DNA of 64,000 nt from Haliclystus octoradiatus (Eukaryota > Cnidaria > Staurozoa > Stauromedusae > Haliclystidae): NCBI GenBank assembly GCA_916610825.1, contig OU744453.1, forward strand, positions 17,820,241 through 17,884,240. The letters are read 5' to 3'. Shown here in pieces: positions 1 through 12,603 of the stretch (within the stretch, counting starts at the first letter, position 1; every line of letters begins with the position of its first letter). The translations under genes were made by a program, and so were the position numbers. The notes below the pieces were generated by a model. The model was not told where the DNA came from and did not search any database. It saw only the letters and a list, made by a program, of their open reading frames with translations.

Positions 1-379
1 GTCTGCCAGAAAATGTAGTACTATTTTAAATAAACATCCCAGATGTCATAAAATCTATCATAAATCCCTATCTTTTGCAATTTTATATCTTCCTTTAATA
101 TGTTTGAAATATATGATTTATCTAAAAGGCTATAGCCCATCCAAGAACCAGATCGTCCGATAGACAACCTTCCATAAAACTTTTCAAAATGCTTTAAATT
201 TCCAGAGAATATTTAAATTGTTTGGAATGTGCCTATATTTTGAAGATTTATAGCATGGATTTAGAAATAGACAGACGTTTATGGTTTTCAAGAAGAAACA
301 ATATAAGTAATTGTATACAATGCAAAATTGTTTTGAATCTCCAGGAATCAGATTCCCAGAGTCCCACGCCTGTAATAAA

Positions 380-475
380 CGGCTCATAAACGTTAAAAAA
401 GGCTTAGTTTTTCCGAACTGTTTATGAACTGTTTATAATGTCTTCATGAACAACCATGAACTGTTTACAAATTCC
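380..475. repeat. Degenerate GTTCATGAAC-family copy
   Basis: Cluster of gctcataaacgttaa, gaactgtttatgaac and catgaactg-type words, a decayed member of the palindromic family described at 26102. Bases 1-379 show no other recognisable feature. Confidence 0.5.
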
Positions 476-543
476 GAATTTACAGATGACGATTATGATA
501 AATTTCTATAATTTCATCTGTAGCCTACTGTATTTCTTTCCAG

Positions 544-710
544 AACATTCCACTTTGAAAGAGCGCCGTTCCCACAAGCGTCAATCTATGGAGGCTAATT
601 CTCGTAAGACGTATTCACGTCCTGTCCCTTATTGTCTCTTTCCACTTAATGTTGGTATGCAGCAAAGATTAATGCTGAGATATGTCCAGCCGTTAGGTCT
701 ATATCAAGAG
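544..710 (+). CDS. DCAF1: DCAF1 window exon 1
   Basis: Acceptor ttccag, donor gtatgt. It enters with two bases of a split codon and ends in phase 0. It contains PLNVGMQQRLMLRYVQPLG, very close to a conserved stretch of human DCAF1. Earlier exons are not in the window. Confidence 0.88.
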
Positions 711-3700
711 GTATGTATGTCTATATTTGGTATATACTTTGCATTCCTAGTACGCAAGCTATCGATTGAGAACTACTTATATCTCACTTAAGACCTGTGC
801 TGTTTTTTTATCAGCATAATGTTTTATGTGCACTATGCAAATTCAACCATAAAACTATAGTTAAACATTCCCAACTGCTCTCTCGCTACAATCCATTTAA
901 TTTTCTCCTCATTTTTTAGCATCTTTACTAAAATTCTGTGTGGCTTTAACTGCCATTTCGTTTAATTTTTCAAAATGGTGTGACGTCTGTCTATGACAAC
1001 GGATCTTCTGAAAATAAAAATGGCAAGATTTTGAAAGATTTTACAAAGAAATGTAATGTAGATCTTTTGCTTCAGTTATTTATCCTTATGAATATTTTCG
1101 ATTTTTGACAATCAAATGAAAAACGTCTGTGGACAACAACGTCACATTTTTGAAGGATATAACTTGCAAAAATATTGTTTGAGTTCATGAACTGTTTTTG
1201 CAGGAGTCATTTTTATGAACAAAAACCTATTCATGAAAATGTCAATAAAAAATAGGCTATTTAACTTTTATGAACATTTCATGAAGTTTGTGACAATTCC
1301 TCATGAAATTCTGTAACTCACAAAATATTCATGAAGAGTTCATGAAGTGTTTATAATCTGTTCATGAGCAGTTCATGCATGTATGTAAAGCTCATGAACG
1401 GTTTATGTACATTCCGCAAGGTTCACAAACTCTCATTAAGTTTACAAATGGTTCATGAGGTTCATGAAAGGTTGACGAAGTTCATGAACAGTGTCCAACA
1501 AAAGGTTTGCAATCCAGAATCTTGAACAATATGATACATTTTCTTTTGAATTTTTTCCGGTCCCTCCGATCTAGGATTCCAGGATCCCCACTCACGTTGA
1601 ACCCTGTTTATGAAGAAAACCTCGTAATTTTTTCCCATGGTGTAATTTCAATTGTTCAATCTTTCGCATGATGTAATTTTTGTGGTATAAAGAGTAATAT
1701 AATAATAAATAATAATGATAATATACAATTTATAGAGCGCTAAAACTATAAATATTCTAAAGCACTGTTTTACACATTTTTTTTGTACTAATTATAAGTT
1801 CTTAAAAGTATATTTACGGGAAATATGCACCTCGAAATAGATAAGACTTTAAAGAAGCTTTAAAAATGTCCAATGTGTTACAGTTTCTCAGGGCTGTGAG
1901 TAATCGTTACTAAAGTAACGGATTACTTGTAATCGTTACTTTTTGGGTAATTTTTATGAGTAATTAATTACTTTCATAAAAAAGTAATTTTTTCAGTAAT
2001 CGTTACTATTTTCGGTAACGGTAACGCGTTACTTGAACTCGGTTGCTCAGAAATTACTAATTACTTCCCTTGCTTTGTTTATTGACATTCCTGTTTTTGT
2101 CATCTGGATTGTTTGTATTTACTATTGTCGCACGCAGATGTGACTTGTTTTCATGAAGTGTGACCCTGGGGAATTCGAAGTGCCAGTCATTAATTTTGCA
2201 AACAATAGATAAATACGCAAGCGACGCTGCACCTTAGCAACCTATTTCTTTGTGGCATAGATTACAATTACTTTCTATTATGGGAAACACGCTCCGCATT
2301 TCAATAATTTTTTCTGACAAAAGAAACACTTGCATGGCGGCTGAGTATTGTTTGGTGGCTCTGTTCAACACATAAATAGAGATTCAAATTCATATAATTA
2401 CACTTGAAGTTGGATGTGTTGGAAGTAATTACATTATTGAAGATTTTGATCGTTTATATTCGTGTTAAAAATGTCTCTCGAAATTGAAGCATGTTTACCT
2501 GAAGCTGTTGGCGTAGAAGAAGTAACAATTAATGATCACGATACAATAACTAATCAAGATAACCCATGGCCTAGCATCTCAGACATGTTCAGATTTGTGA
2601 AAGTTGACGGGCAGAATATAAAATTTCAGTGTTTGCTCTGTCTGCCAAAGAAAGCCATATATTCAACAGTCATCAGTTCAAAATCAAACTTGAAGAAGCA
2701 CATTGAGGTAAGTTTTCTATATAATATTTAATTTATCATGATAATATATAGTATTTTGTAGTTGGTCTTATTATGTTTAGTATGCATAATCTAAAATCAA
2801 CAAAACAACGCCATCGTTTACTTTTGAATTTAAATTTAATTATTGCAACATGATATTGTTTTCTGGTCTACTTTCTGTTCATTTTTGTTATTTCGATTAT
2901 AGATTTCACGACTTTCTGTTCATTTTTGTTATTTCGATTATAGATTTCACGACTTTAATACTATTTATGCTTTTATGTTTTAAATTCAGAAATCGCACAT
3001 CAATAGCCTCAGTGAATACACAAAACTGGCAGCTCCAGTATGCAAACGAAAGAAGGCTGCAGACGAAGATACAGCAGGTACACCGAAACCAAAACAAACG
3101 AAATTATCATGGGGGAATAGCTCAAAGCCGTCTTTGTTGTCACCTAAGACGCTCAACCGTCTGGTTTTAAATATGATTACGGATTCATTATTGCCAATTT
3201 CATTTGTGGAGCAAGAGTCGTTCAAGACATTGATTTCAAATTGCCAACCTGGAGTCGACATTCCCACACGCCACACAATTGTTAGAGATATGATTAAAGA
3301 GTGCCAGGAATCTGTAACAAAAGTAAAGGAGCTTCTTTCAGGTGTTGAATGGGTAGCAACCACAACAGATTGTTGGTCTGCCCACCGTAGATCATTCATT
3401 GGTGTAACTGTACATTGGCTAAACCCAGACACATGCGAAAGGAAAAGTGCTGCCTTGGCCTGTCGCCGTTTAACTGGGAGCCATACTTTTGACAAATTGG
3501 CTGATGCGCTGAACAACATACATTCTGATTATGGAATTGCTTCAAAAGTTGTCAAAACCACAACTGACAACGGCTCCAACTTCATCAAAGCATTCAACGT
3601 CTTTGCACCATCAGAAGAAGAACAAGAGATTATCCCCACATCAATTGATGATCTATTAGTGGAAGACGCCGATCTACTTCTGCCTTTTCACCAAAGGTGT

Positions 3701-6700
3701 GCTGCTCACACCTTGAATCTCATAGCAACTACTGATGCCGCTAAAGCAGAAAAAAATGGACCAGCATTTAAAAAACTAAGCAGATCAACGTTTGCCAAGT
3801 GCCAAGGCCTGTGGAATAAAACCTCAAGGGGAGTATTAGCTCGCGAAGTAATTCAAAAAGAAACTACCTTACAAATAGTTCGACCTTGTGCGACTCGTTG
3901 GAACTCAGTGTTTGATTCAGTTTGCAGATTAAATCGCATTAACAGAGAAAAAGGTGCTCAGACGATAAATAACATTTGCCAGCAACTGGACCTTCCAAGG
4001 TAAGAAAATTATATAATTTATATTTTTTTAAACAACGTGAGAATTTGACTGCTGCATGCAAATATAATAGTTTTTATGTAATTTAACAGCAAAAGATACC
4101 ATCGGTAAAATAAGTATTAGGCAAATGTGTGATGTAGTTTTAAGTACATGTTATGTTGACTTCAATTCAATTTCATTGTTTTATTGATTCGTAGATTTAA
4201 AGACACTGAACTAGAATTCTTGAAGCTTTATGAAGCTGTTGTCAAACCCTTGGCAACAGCATTGGACGTCCTTCAAGGGGAAGAAGACACTTTTATGGGT
4301 TCCCTTCTGCCAACCATTGTGTTCCTCTTGGAGTGTCTAGCCGAAGAACGCACAAATCTTGTTACAAAAGACAAATATTTCATGTTGCCCCTTGTTGATG
4401 CGATAACAGCCGGCATTAACGAACGATTCGAAGATGTAATGAAAGATGAACAGACCATTGCGGCATCGATATTACTGCCAAAACATAAAGATAATTGGAC
4501 TGACGATGCAGATCAACTAAAGTTGGGTAAGTTTTTTATGATTTACATATTATTCATAGCTAATGATTCCACCTTTTTCGTTTGATGTTGACTCGGCATC
4601 GGATTTTGGTGTTGATGCTTATTTCGAGCCTTTATAAAATTAAATTATCAAAATCATCTACTTGGATCTATCCAGTCCATGTTTACTTATGGTATTAATG
4701 GGGCTACGGAAGTTTCAAATCTGTAATATACTTGAGCATGCAATTGTGAAAATTTGTATTTTATTTCGCTTTATCTTATTTCTATTTTATACTTTCATAT
4801 TATTTAGGTCTCGATTACATTAGAAATAGGCTAAAGGATGATGTTGTCCAAGTGGAACCCGAAGCAGTTTCCCTATCAAAAAAGTGTTTCTACAAAACAA
4901 AAAAGAAGGGTGATAAACCTGCATTGGATATATACTTGTCGTCTGAGACAGAAGACTTCACTGTATTTAAGGGACGTATTTCCTCTCTAAAATCGCTCTC
5001 CTTGGAACTAAATACGCCTCTTCCTGCCAGTGCTGCCTGTGAAAGGCTTTTCAGTTGTGGTGGTTTGATACTTCGACCACACAGAGCATCAATGAAGGAT
5101 GAGCGATTTGAACAGTGCCTTCTACTGAAGATGAACAGTAAAATATCTAACAATAATTACGTAAATTAGCTTTAAACATTAATATTAATATTTAACCTTT
5201 GTAGTTTAATAACAACATTTCTTACATACAATTTCCTGTTTACATAATTATTTATTAAATTGTATGGCATTAAATAATATGTTTGAAAATTACGTAGTTT
5301 TGTTATGCTTATATTTGACTGTTTTTCGTTTTTGAGAGTAATCGGTAATTAGTAATCGAGATTACTTTTATCTGTAGAGTAATTAGTAATTGTAATTAAT
5401 TACTTTTTCACAAAAGTAACGGTAACGGTAATCACTCAGGGCTTGCCAGAAGTAATTGTAACGGTAATTAATTACTTAAATCTCAGTAATCTACAGCCCT
5501 GCAGTTTCTAACCTGCTCCGGCAAGGTATTCCAAACTCTATCTATTCCAATATATTGGTATCTAACAATATTCTTACAATGTGAATTGTATATTCTTTTA
5601 TTTTTGTTCTAGTTATTACACATTGCACTTGAAAACAATGTGATTGAGCTTGCCCTGCATTACATCAGTATCAAGAAACAAAGAGACCCCCTGCTTGGAC
5701 TGGAAGGGCTCAAGGTAACACAACTGCAAGGAAATATTCTAAAAGTTTTTGAAAATGTTTTTGTTTTATGAAAAATGTTACCAATGTAAATTAGCACACT
5801 TCTCATTTTAATAATAATTAAAAGTTTCTTCGAACAACATTTTAAATCAATCAGTTTTTATAGTCATAAAAATCAGTTTTTATATCTTTAGATTTTCGTA
5901 ATTCTCTCTTTGTAAACAATAGCCACAGAATAGTAAATTTATATCTTAGCACAATTTTACCTACATATATGGTCTATATAGTCTATATTACCTATATAGT
6001 CTTGTAATTTCATATAATTTTTCTTCTAACGCTGAAAATGACAACAGCAACGTTGAAACGTCGGAACAAATTTTCTCATTTTAAACAGTTCATTTAAAAT
6101 AATCTTTAGAAGCAGTTCAACATGAAGTACTAGCAAGCTGTTTATGAAGTGTTTATAAACTTTTGGCAAGCTGCTCATATAATTTTTGTCTAATTTTATG
6201 AACTGTCAGTAAGAGCAGACTGTAATAAAAAAGATTTATAAACTGTAAACGCAATAAAACGCATTCCATAGACAAGTAATTGTTTGTGGCCGTTAGCCAT
6301 GATGAGTAATAAAACAAGTAGAAAAAATCTTTGGAGAAAAATTTGTGTTACACCAGATTCTCAACTTACTGAAGTATTTAGATATTGTATTGAGCCTATG
6401 TACAAAACAAAACATATCCCAAGCAGTGATGCTATTCCAATCTCATATTTAGGGGAACGGTGTTTTTTATATTGTCAGTTGTCAATGACGTCATCAAACC
6501 TGAAAAAAGCAAACAATAGAATATGACAACATTTAAAATTAATTATATCATGTTGATTATCTACTAATTTATAATTTCATTTATCATAGGTCACGAGGCT
6601 ACGGCGGAGGCTTATATACAAAATGAGCCAAAAATTATACCCAAAAATATTCTAAATACTGATATTGATGTAATGAAATATTCAAGCATAGTAGGGTAGC

Positions 6701-8740
6701 GCCGTTCCTTCTGCCAAAAGATCAAGGAAATGCGGTCCCCTCGTGTTCCTCCAGCATATCGACGCTGAATTCCAAAATTGTAAAGTGCTCAGAATAATGA
6801 GCAAATAAACCCAATTTTATATTATTTTCTTGGAAATATTTGTTTATCATTACAGTATATTGGGTCGTTGTTGTGCCACAAAAAACTTGGTGTTGATTTT
6901 GTTTCTCAAAGTGGTATGTCGCGTTTACTAGACATACCTAAACAGTCAATCGTTGCTGCTGGTGTAGCATTATCATTATACGTTATTGTGTACAACAAAG
7001 ATGCTATGGAGAAAGTATGTGATTTACATTAGTACTATGACTCTACTACCATTTACCCCGTACAACCTACTGACCCTTACCCTGCGAAAAAGAATTCAGG
7101 AGTTCATTAAAAGTTCATGAACGTTAAATGGCCTAGTTTTTATGAATTTTTGATAATAAAATCCATGGAAATTGGGTCATTTAGCGTTCATGAACTAGTT
7201 CATGACTTAAGTGTTGAACTATTCATGAATAGTTCAGGAAAATCATGGACAATTCATGAATTTGGTAATTTTTTGTAGGGGCTACCCTGTACAGCATACT
7301 ATCTCTCTTCATAGAAATTCATGAAGTTTAAAAGTTTGTAGAAAATCCGATACATTAAAAACTGTTATAAAGGGTAACTTTTTATAGCGTTCCAAATTAA
7401 TTGATGTTACTAGTGAAAATTGACACTCGCAATGGGGGTATCTATATTTGTAGTTTCTACTTTAATGATTATGAACGTTTGATGTAGGCTACATCATGTT
7501 TGATGTGTTTTCTGATAATTGCTACTACACTAAAATAACTATTGCATCGGTTCATGAAAATGGACCTATTTAATGTTCAATAACTGTTCATGAACGCCTG
7601 AACTGTTTTTCACAGGGTTTACTTCAAAATACTTGTCATGCAGGAAATAAAGTAATTGAGACGGTGACGTCCTACCTAAGACACCCATAGGCTACCACTC
7701 CTCTATTTCTAGATGAGTGGCTCTTTTCGCTGAGAGCAATGATTTTAAACGCTCTTTATTGATGTCACCCGCGACACTGCAGATCAATTTCAACAGATTT
7801 CATGGCAGATAGGCCTTGATTGTCAATGCGAACGATGCGTCGCAGCTACTCGCATTGCAATTCCCTCTGGACCATTCCATCCACCATCATTAGATTGTAC
7901 TTATTTGATGTTTTAGATATAGTCAAGGCTGAGTTGACCTTAGGGGGATTTAAACCACAGTCGATCAGATATGATAAGATCTGTAAGTTCTGTTGCTCTG
8001 CCATCTGAGCTAATCCTCCTACACAGGAAATAATGTTGTATAAACAGGCGTATGTCGTCTATGAACATTAAATGTCCTAATTTATTTCATTAACATTTTC
8101 TTGGACCTTTCATGAATTGTTTGTGAAATGTGACCCAAAAGAGTTTTCTCGATTTAACTACTTCGATAATTTTTTTAACTCCTTTGATATTTTTTTGCTA
8201 ATTTATCTTTCTCCAGGTTTGTTTGTTACCAAGTTCTGTGTTGAGTGATATCGTAAAATATGCTCTATGGTTATTAGAAAGATCTCACACAACTGCACGC
8301 TCACATGTCATATTATTCTTCACTGTTGCACTTTCGTATCGATGCATTTTAGATTTATTCGATCAAATGGATGGACTAAGAATATTGACAAATGCGGTAT
8401 GTTTAATTGATGTTATATTAACGTAAACTTCTCATGCTGTCGACACTACTTATTGACCCATGGAGTTTTGCATAGATGGTTGGATCTGTTCGTTTTGATC
8501 CATTATCAATATCATCTAATCTGTGGTCACCATCTTGTAAGCAACAGTCACACTGCCATGTCAGCAGGGAATCCTAATGTACTTACCTATTCCTTGTCTC
8601 AATTTGGATGTCGGTGGATGGGCAAAGATCGCAAACTTAGTTTGGTACATCACATTGTCGACCCAGCTGGTGAAAAAACCCCTCCATTGTAAAACATTTT
8701 TATGAGTCAACCCTATTCATAAACTGTTAATGAAATTTAG

Positions 8741-8792
<52 letters not shown>

Positions 8793-11700
8793 ACTTTTAC
8801 CTTTTGGAACATCAACGGTCTGGGCTCTAAGCTAGGGAATCCTGATTTTCAAAAATTTTTAAAAAATGATGTCATTTTTCTTAGCGAAACATGGACTCAA
8901 AGGTCATCACATTTTCACCCTCCCCCAAATTATGATATAATTTATAAACATAGAACAAGTAAACAACCAAATTGTAGTAGAGGTTCAGGAGGATTAGCAG
9001 TCCTCATAAAGTGTAATATTAAACATGCGTTTACCGAAATTCCGTCAAATTCAGAAGATATAATGTGGTTAAAAATGAATAGGTTAGCTTTTGGTCTCAA
9101 TAATGACTTGTATATTGCTTTCGTATATGTTAGTCCACAATACTCTTCGGTAAATCCTATTCATAAAAATCAGGTATTTGAAATTTTGCAAAACGAATTG
9201 ATAAATGTACCGGGTGGCTGCGATGTGCTGGTTGGCGGCGACTTCAATGCTCGACTAGGCAAATTAAATGATTTTATTTCCAATGATGATGACTCCTTTT
9301 TTGATTTACCTCCAACGTATGTACCCGACTATCACAATTTAGTTCTAAGAAAAACTCGAGATAATACAATCAACGATTATAGTAGACATTTAATTAGTAT
9401 TTGCACTAGCAACCAACTTCGGATCCTTAACGGCCGACTAAAAGGTGACGAGGAAGGTGAATTTACATACCATGGTAATATTGGGTCTAGTCTCGTCGAT
9501 TTTGTTTTGGCCTCAGAACAATTGTACTTACAATCACCATCAGTTCTCAAATCAATCAAAGTCGATAAAGATGCATTGCTACTTTCAGATCATTGCTCAA
9601 TTAATTTGTCTCTTAACGTTACTCTAAGGCATACCAACAATGATTGCTCAAGCATTCTTGTCGAAGAGAGACCACCCCGATATTTGTGGTGCGACGAAAA
9701 GAAATCTGATTACGTGGAACGATTCTCTAGCGAATCTCATGAACGCCTTATTGAATCACTCTCTTCAGAAATATTAACATCAACTGAAGACATTGACCAG
9801 ATCATCGATAAAATTTCGGATTTGCTCACAACGTCCGCTCAAGGCATTTTGAAATTAAAAACATTTAAAAATCAGAAACATGCTAGGCAATTCAAAACAC
9901 GATGGTACACAAAATCATGTTCTCATATAAAATCACGACTAAATAACATCATCAGACTTTTGAAAAGGCACCCTAATGATCCATTTCTTCGAGGTAGGAT
10001 TTGCCGGTTAAGAAAGCAATATAAAAAAGAAATCAAACTGTCAAAACGTCAACACAATGATACTGCTTTGCATAATCTAAACAACGCCATGAATAACGAT
10101 AAAAATAAATTTTGGCAATTAATGAAATCATTTCGAGCTTCTGAAAATAAAAATGAGACACTGCCTGATGCCTATGAGCTCCTATCTCATTTTAAGCAAC
10201 TCCATAAAGAGAATCCTATCGAGTCAGATACTGTAGATGGGAATTATACTGTTATGCAATCCCAATCTGAATCCAATCTCGTGGGAGATCTCGACAGGTC
10301 AATAGACACAAGGGAAATTATCTCTGCCATGAAACTCTTAAAAAAAAAAAAATCACCTGGTAGGGATGGGATATTGGCAGAAATGGTCCATGCAACGGCA
10401 GATAAATTTATCGACGTTTACAAAAACCTATTCAATCAAATTTTTCAATCTGGCTACTTTCCAAATTCTTGGAAAGAGTCTTTTATTTTACCCCTTTTTA
10501 AATCTGGGGACAAGCTCAACTCAAATAATTACAGAGGAATAAGCCTCACTAGTATTCTTGGTAAATTGTTCTGTCTTATCCTCAATGAGAGGCTCAGGCA
10601 TTTCCTTGACGAAAATGATATAATTCATGAAGCACAGGGTGGTTTTCAAAAAAATAAACGAACGGTAGATCATTTGTTTTGCCTTAAAACCCTTATTTCA
10701 AAATACACAAAAAATAATAAAAAGCTTTTTACCTGTTTCATTGATTTGAAAAAGGCGTTCGACACTGTTTGGCATCCTGGCCTTTTATTGAAGCTAAAGC
10801 AATTAAACATCGATGGAATTTTTTATAAAATAATTGACAACTTATATGTTCATAACAAAGCACATATCATTTACAACAATCTCTTGACTACGTCGATCTC
10901 ACCCAGTGTTGGCGTTCGCCAAGGGTGTATCCTTAGTCCTAATCTTTTCAATATTTATATCAATGATTTTGCAAAATCTTTAACATGTCAATCAACACAT
11001 CCAGTTTTTCTTGCTGATAAGCCATTGAATTGTTTAATGTTTGCCGACGATATAGTCTTATTTTCTCAAACCAAAGAGGGTCTCCAAAAATGCATGGAGA
11101 AAGCATATCTTTACGCCGAGCAATGGAAGCTCAAGATTAATTATGAAAAGTCAAAATGCATGATCTTCTCAAAAAAATATGTTGATGAGCAACATTTCTT
11201 TTCCATTAATAATACCCCCATCGAAATGGTCGAAAATTACAAATATCTAGGTTTTTCGTTTCATTGCTCCTCAAAACAATGTTTTGGTATTAAGCAACTT
11301 TGCACAAAAGCCGAAAAAGCATGGGCAATAACACAGCGCTCTATGGGGCGGTCGTCAACCAGCTATGTCGCAATTCACAAAACAATGTTTACTACCATGA
11401 TAAAACCCATACTTCTCTATGCTAGTGATGTTTGGGGTGATTCTGTTACTCACATTGAAAATAACCAAATAGAAACTGTACAGCGAGATATTATGCGGAA
11501 AATATTAAATGTTAGAAAGAATTCCAGTAAGATAGCTGTTAGAGCGGAATTGGGGATCATCCCTCTACAGATTGACGTTAAAATTAATATGATCAAATTC
11601 CTTGTTAGAATGATTAACTCCAAAAAAAGTAGTTTACTGTACAAGGCATTTGGTGAACAAATCGTCAACAGTTCATCAACTTCATGGCTGGGTAAAGTTA

Positions 11701-12532
11701 CACATCATTTGTCCGAAATAGGAATCAATTTACAGCTTTTGATCTCTAAAGAAACAAATCAAAAATCTGATCAAATAAAACTAATCAACTCTATAAAAGA
11801 TCAATTAAATAACGAATACAAAATCAACTTTGAGCAAACTAATCTAAACTCTAACACTCCAGGCCAATCGAACCAATTGAAATTCTACAAAACAATCAAA
11901 CATAAATTTGAATTTGAAAATTATTTGCTACTTCCACACAAAAAGTCTAGGATAGCAATAACTCAGATCAGAATCAGTGCTCATAAGCTCGGAGTACAGA
12001 CCGGACGATATTCTAACATTCCCTACGAGGACCGGCTATGTCCCCATTGCGATAGTGACAGTATCGACGATGAGATACATCTACTCTTTAACTGTAATAT
12101 AAATAGTAACTTGAGGGTAGCGTTTTTTAATAAAATAGAAAAGTTGCATAACAACTTTCAGGTATTCTCGGATACAGAGAAATTGGAACTGCTCTTTTCC
12201 CAAACAGAGTTACAAACAAAGAAACTGTTGGGAAGATTTCTTTACGAATCTTTGCAGAAACGCTATAATAATTTGCAATATTGAATAATAGAATGACCCA
12301 TGTTTTGATAATTTTATAACTATATAGTGAATCAATATTATCTTAATATGTTGTTATTTAGAAGCAAACTGGATAAATAGGTTCTTATAACAACTATGCT
12401 TAATAAAAAATAAATAAAAATATATATATATATATACAAATATCGAATAACAACATAATAATATCAAATAATACTTACCACACACCTGTATCTATGTAAA
12501 CTGGTATATTGGTATTAAATCAAACAAACAAA

Positions 12533-12603
<71 letters not shown>

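Noticed and set aside
2850..3170. 106-codon ORF overlapping hAT exon 2
   Set aside because: Shadow of the transposase exon in another frame, partly from a 41-bp tandem duplication.
6020..6062. Motif gacaacagcaacgttgaaac as a gene or Penelope-like element end
   Set aside because: The phrase resembles a common repeat ending, but no coding or boundary evidence is present.
6284..6526. 80-codon ORF in a DCAF1 intron as an extra exon
   Set aside because: Exons 2 and 3 join in frame and match human DCAF1 without it; no homologue recognised and no acceptor/donor fit.
8730..8792. Poly-His N-terminus (MKFS plus 17 His) as a real protein start
   Set aside because: The His run is only the translated (CAT)n flank; copy B shows the native ORF2 start MEIPENL.
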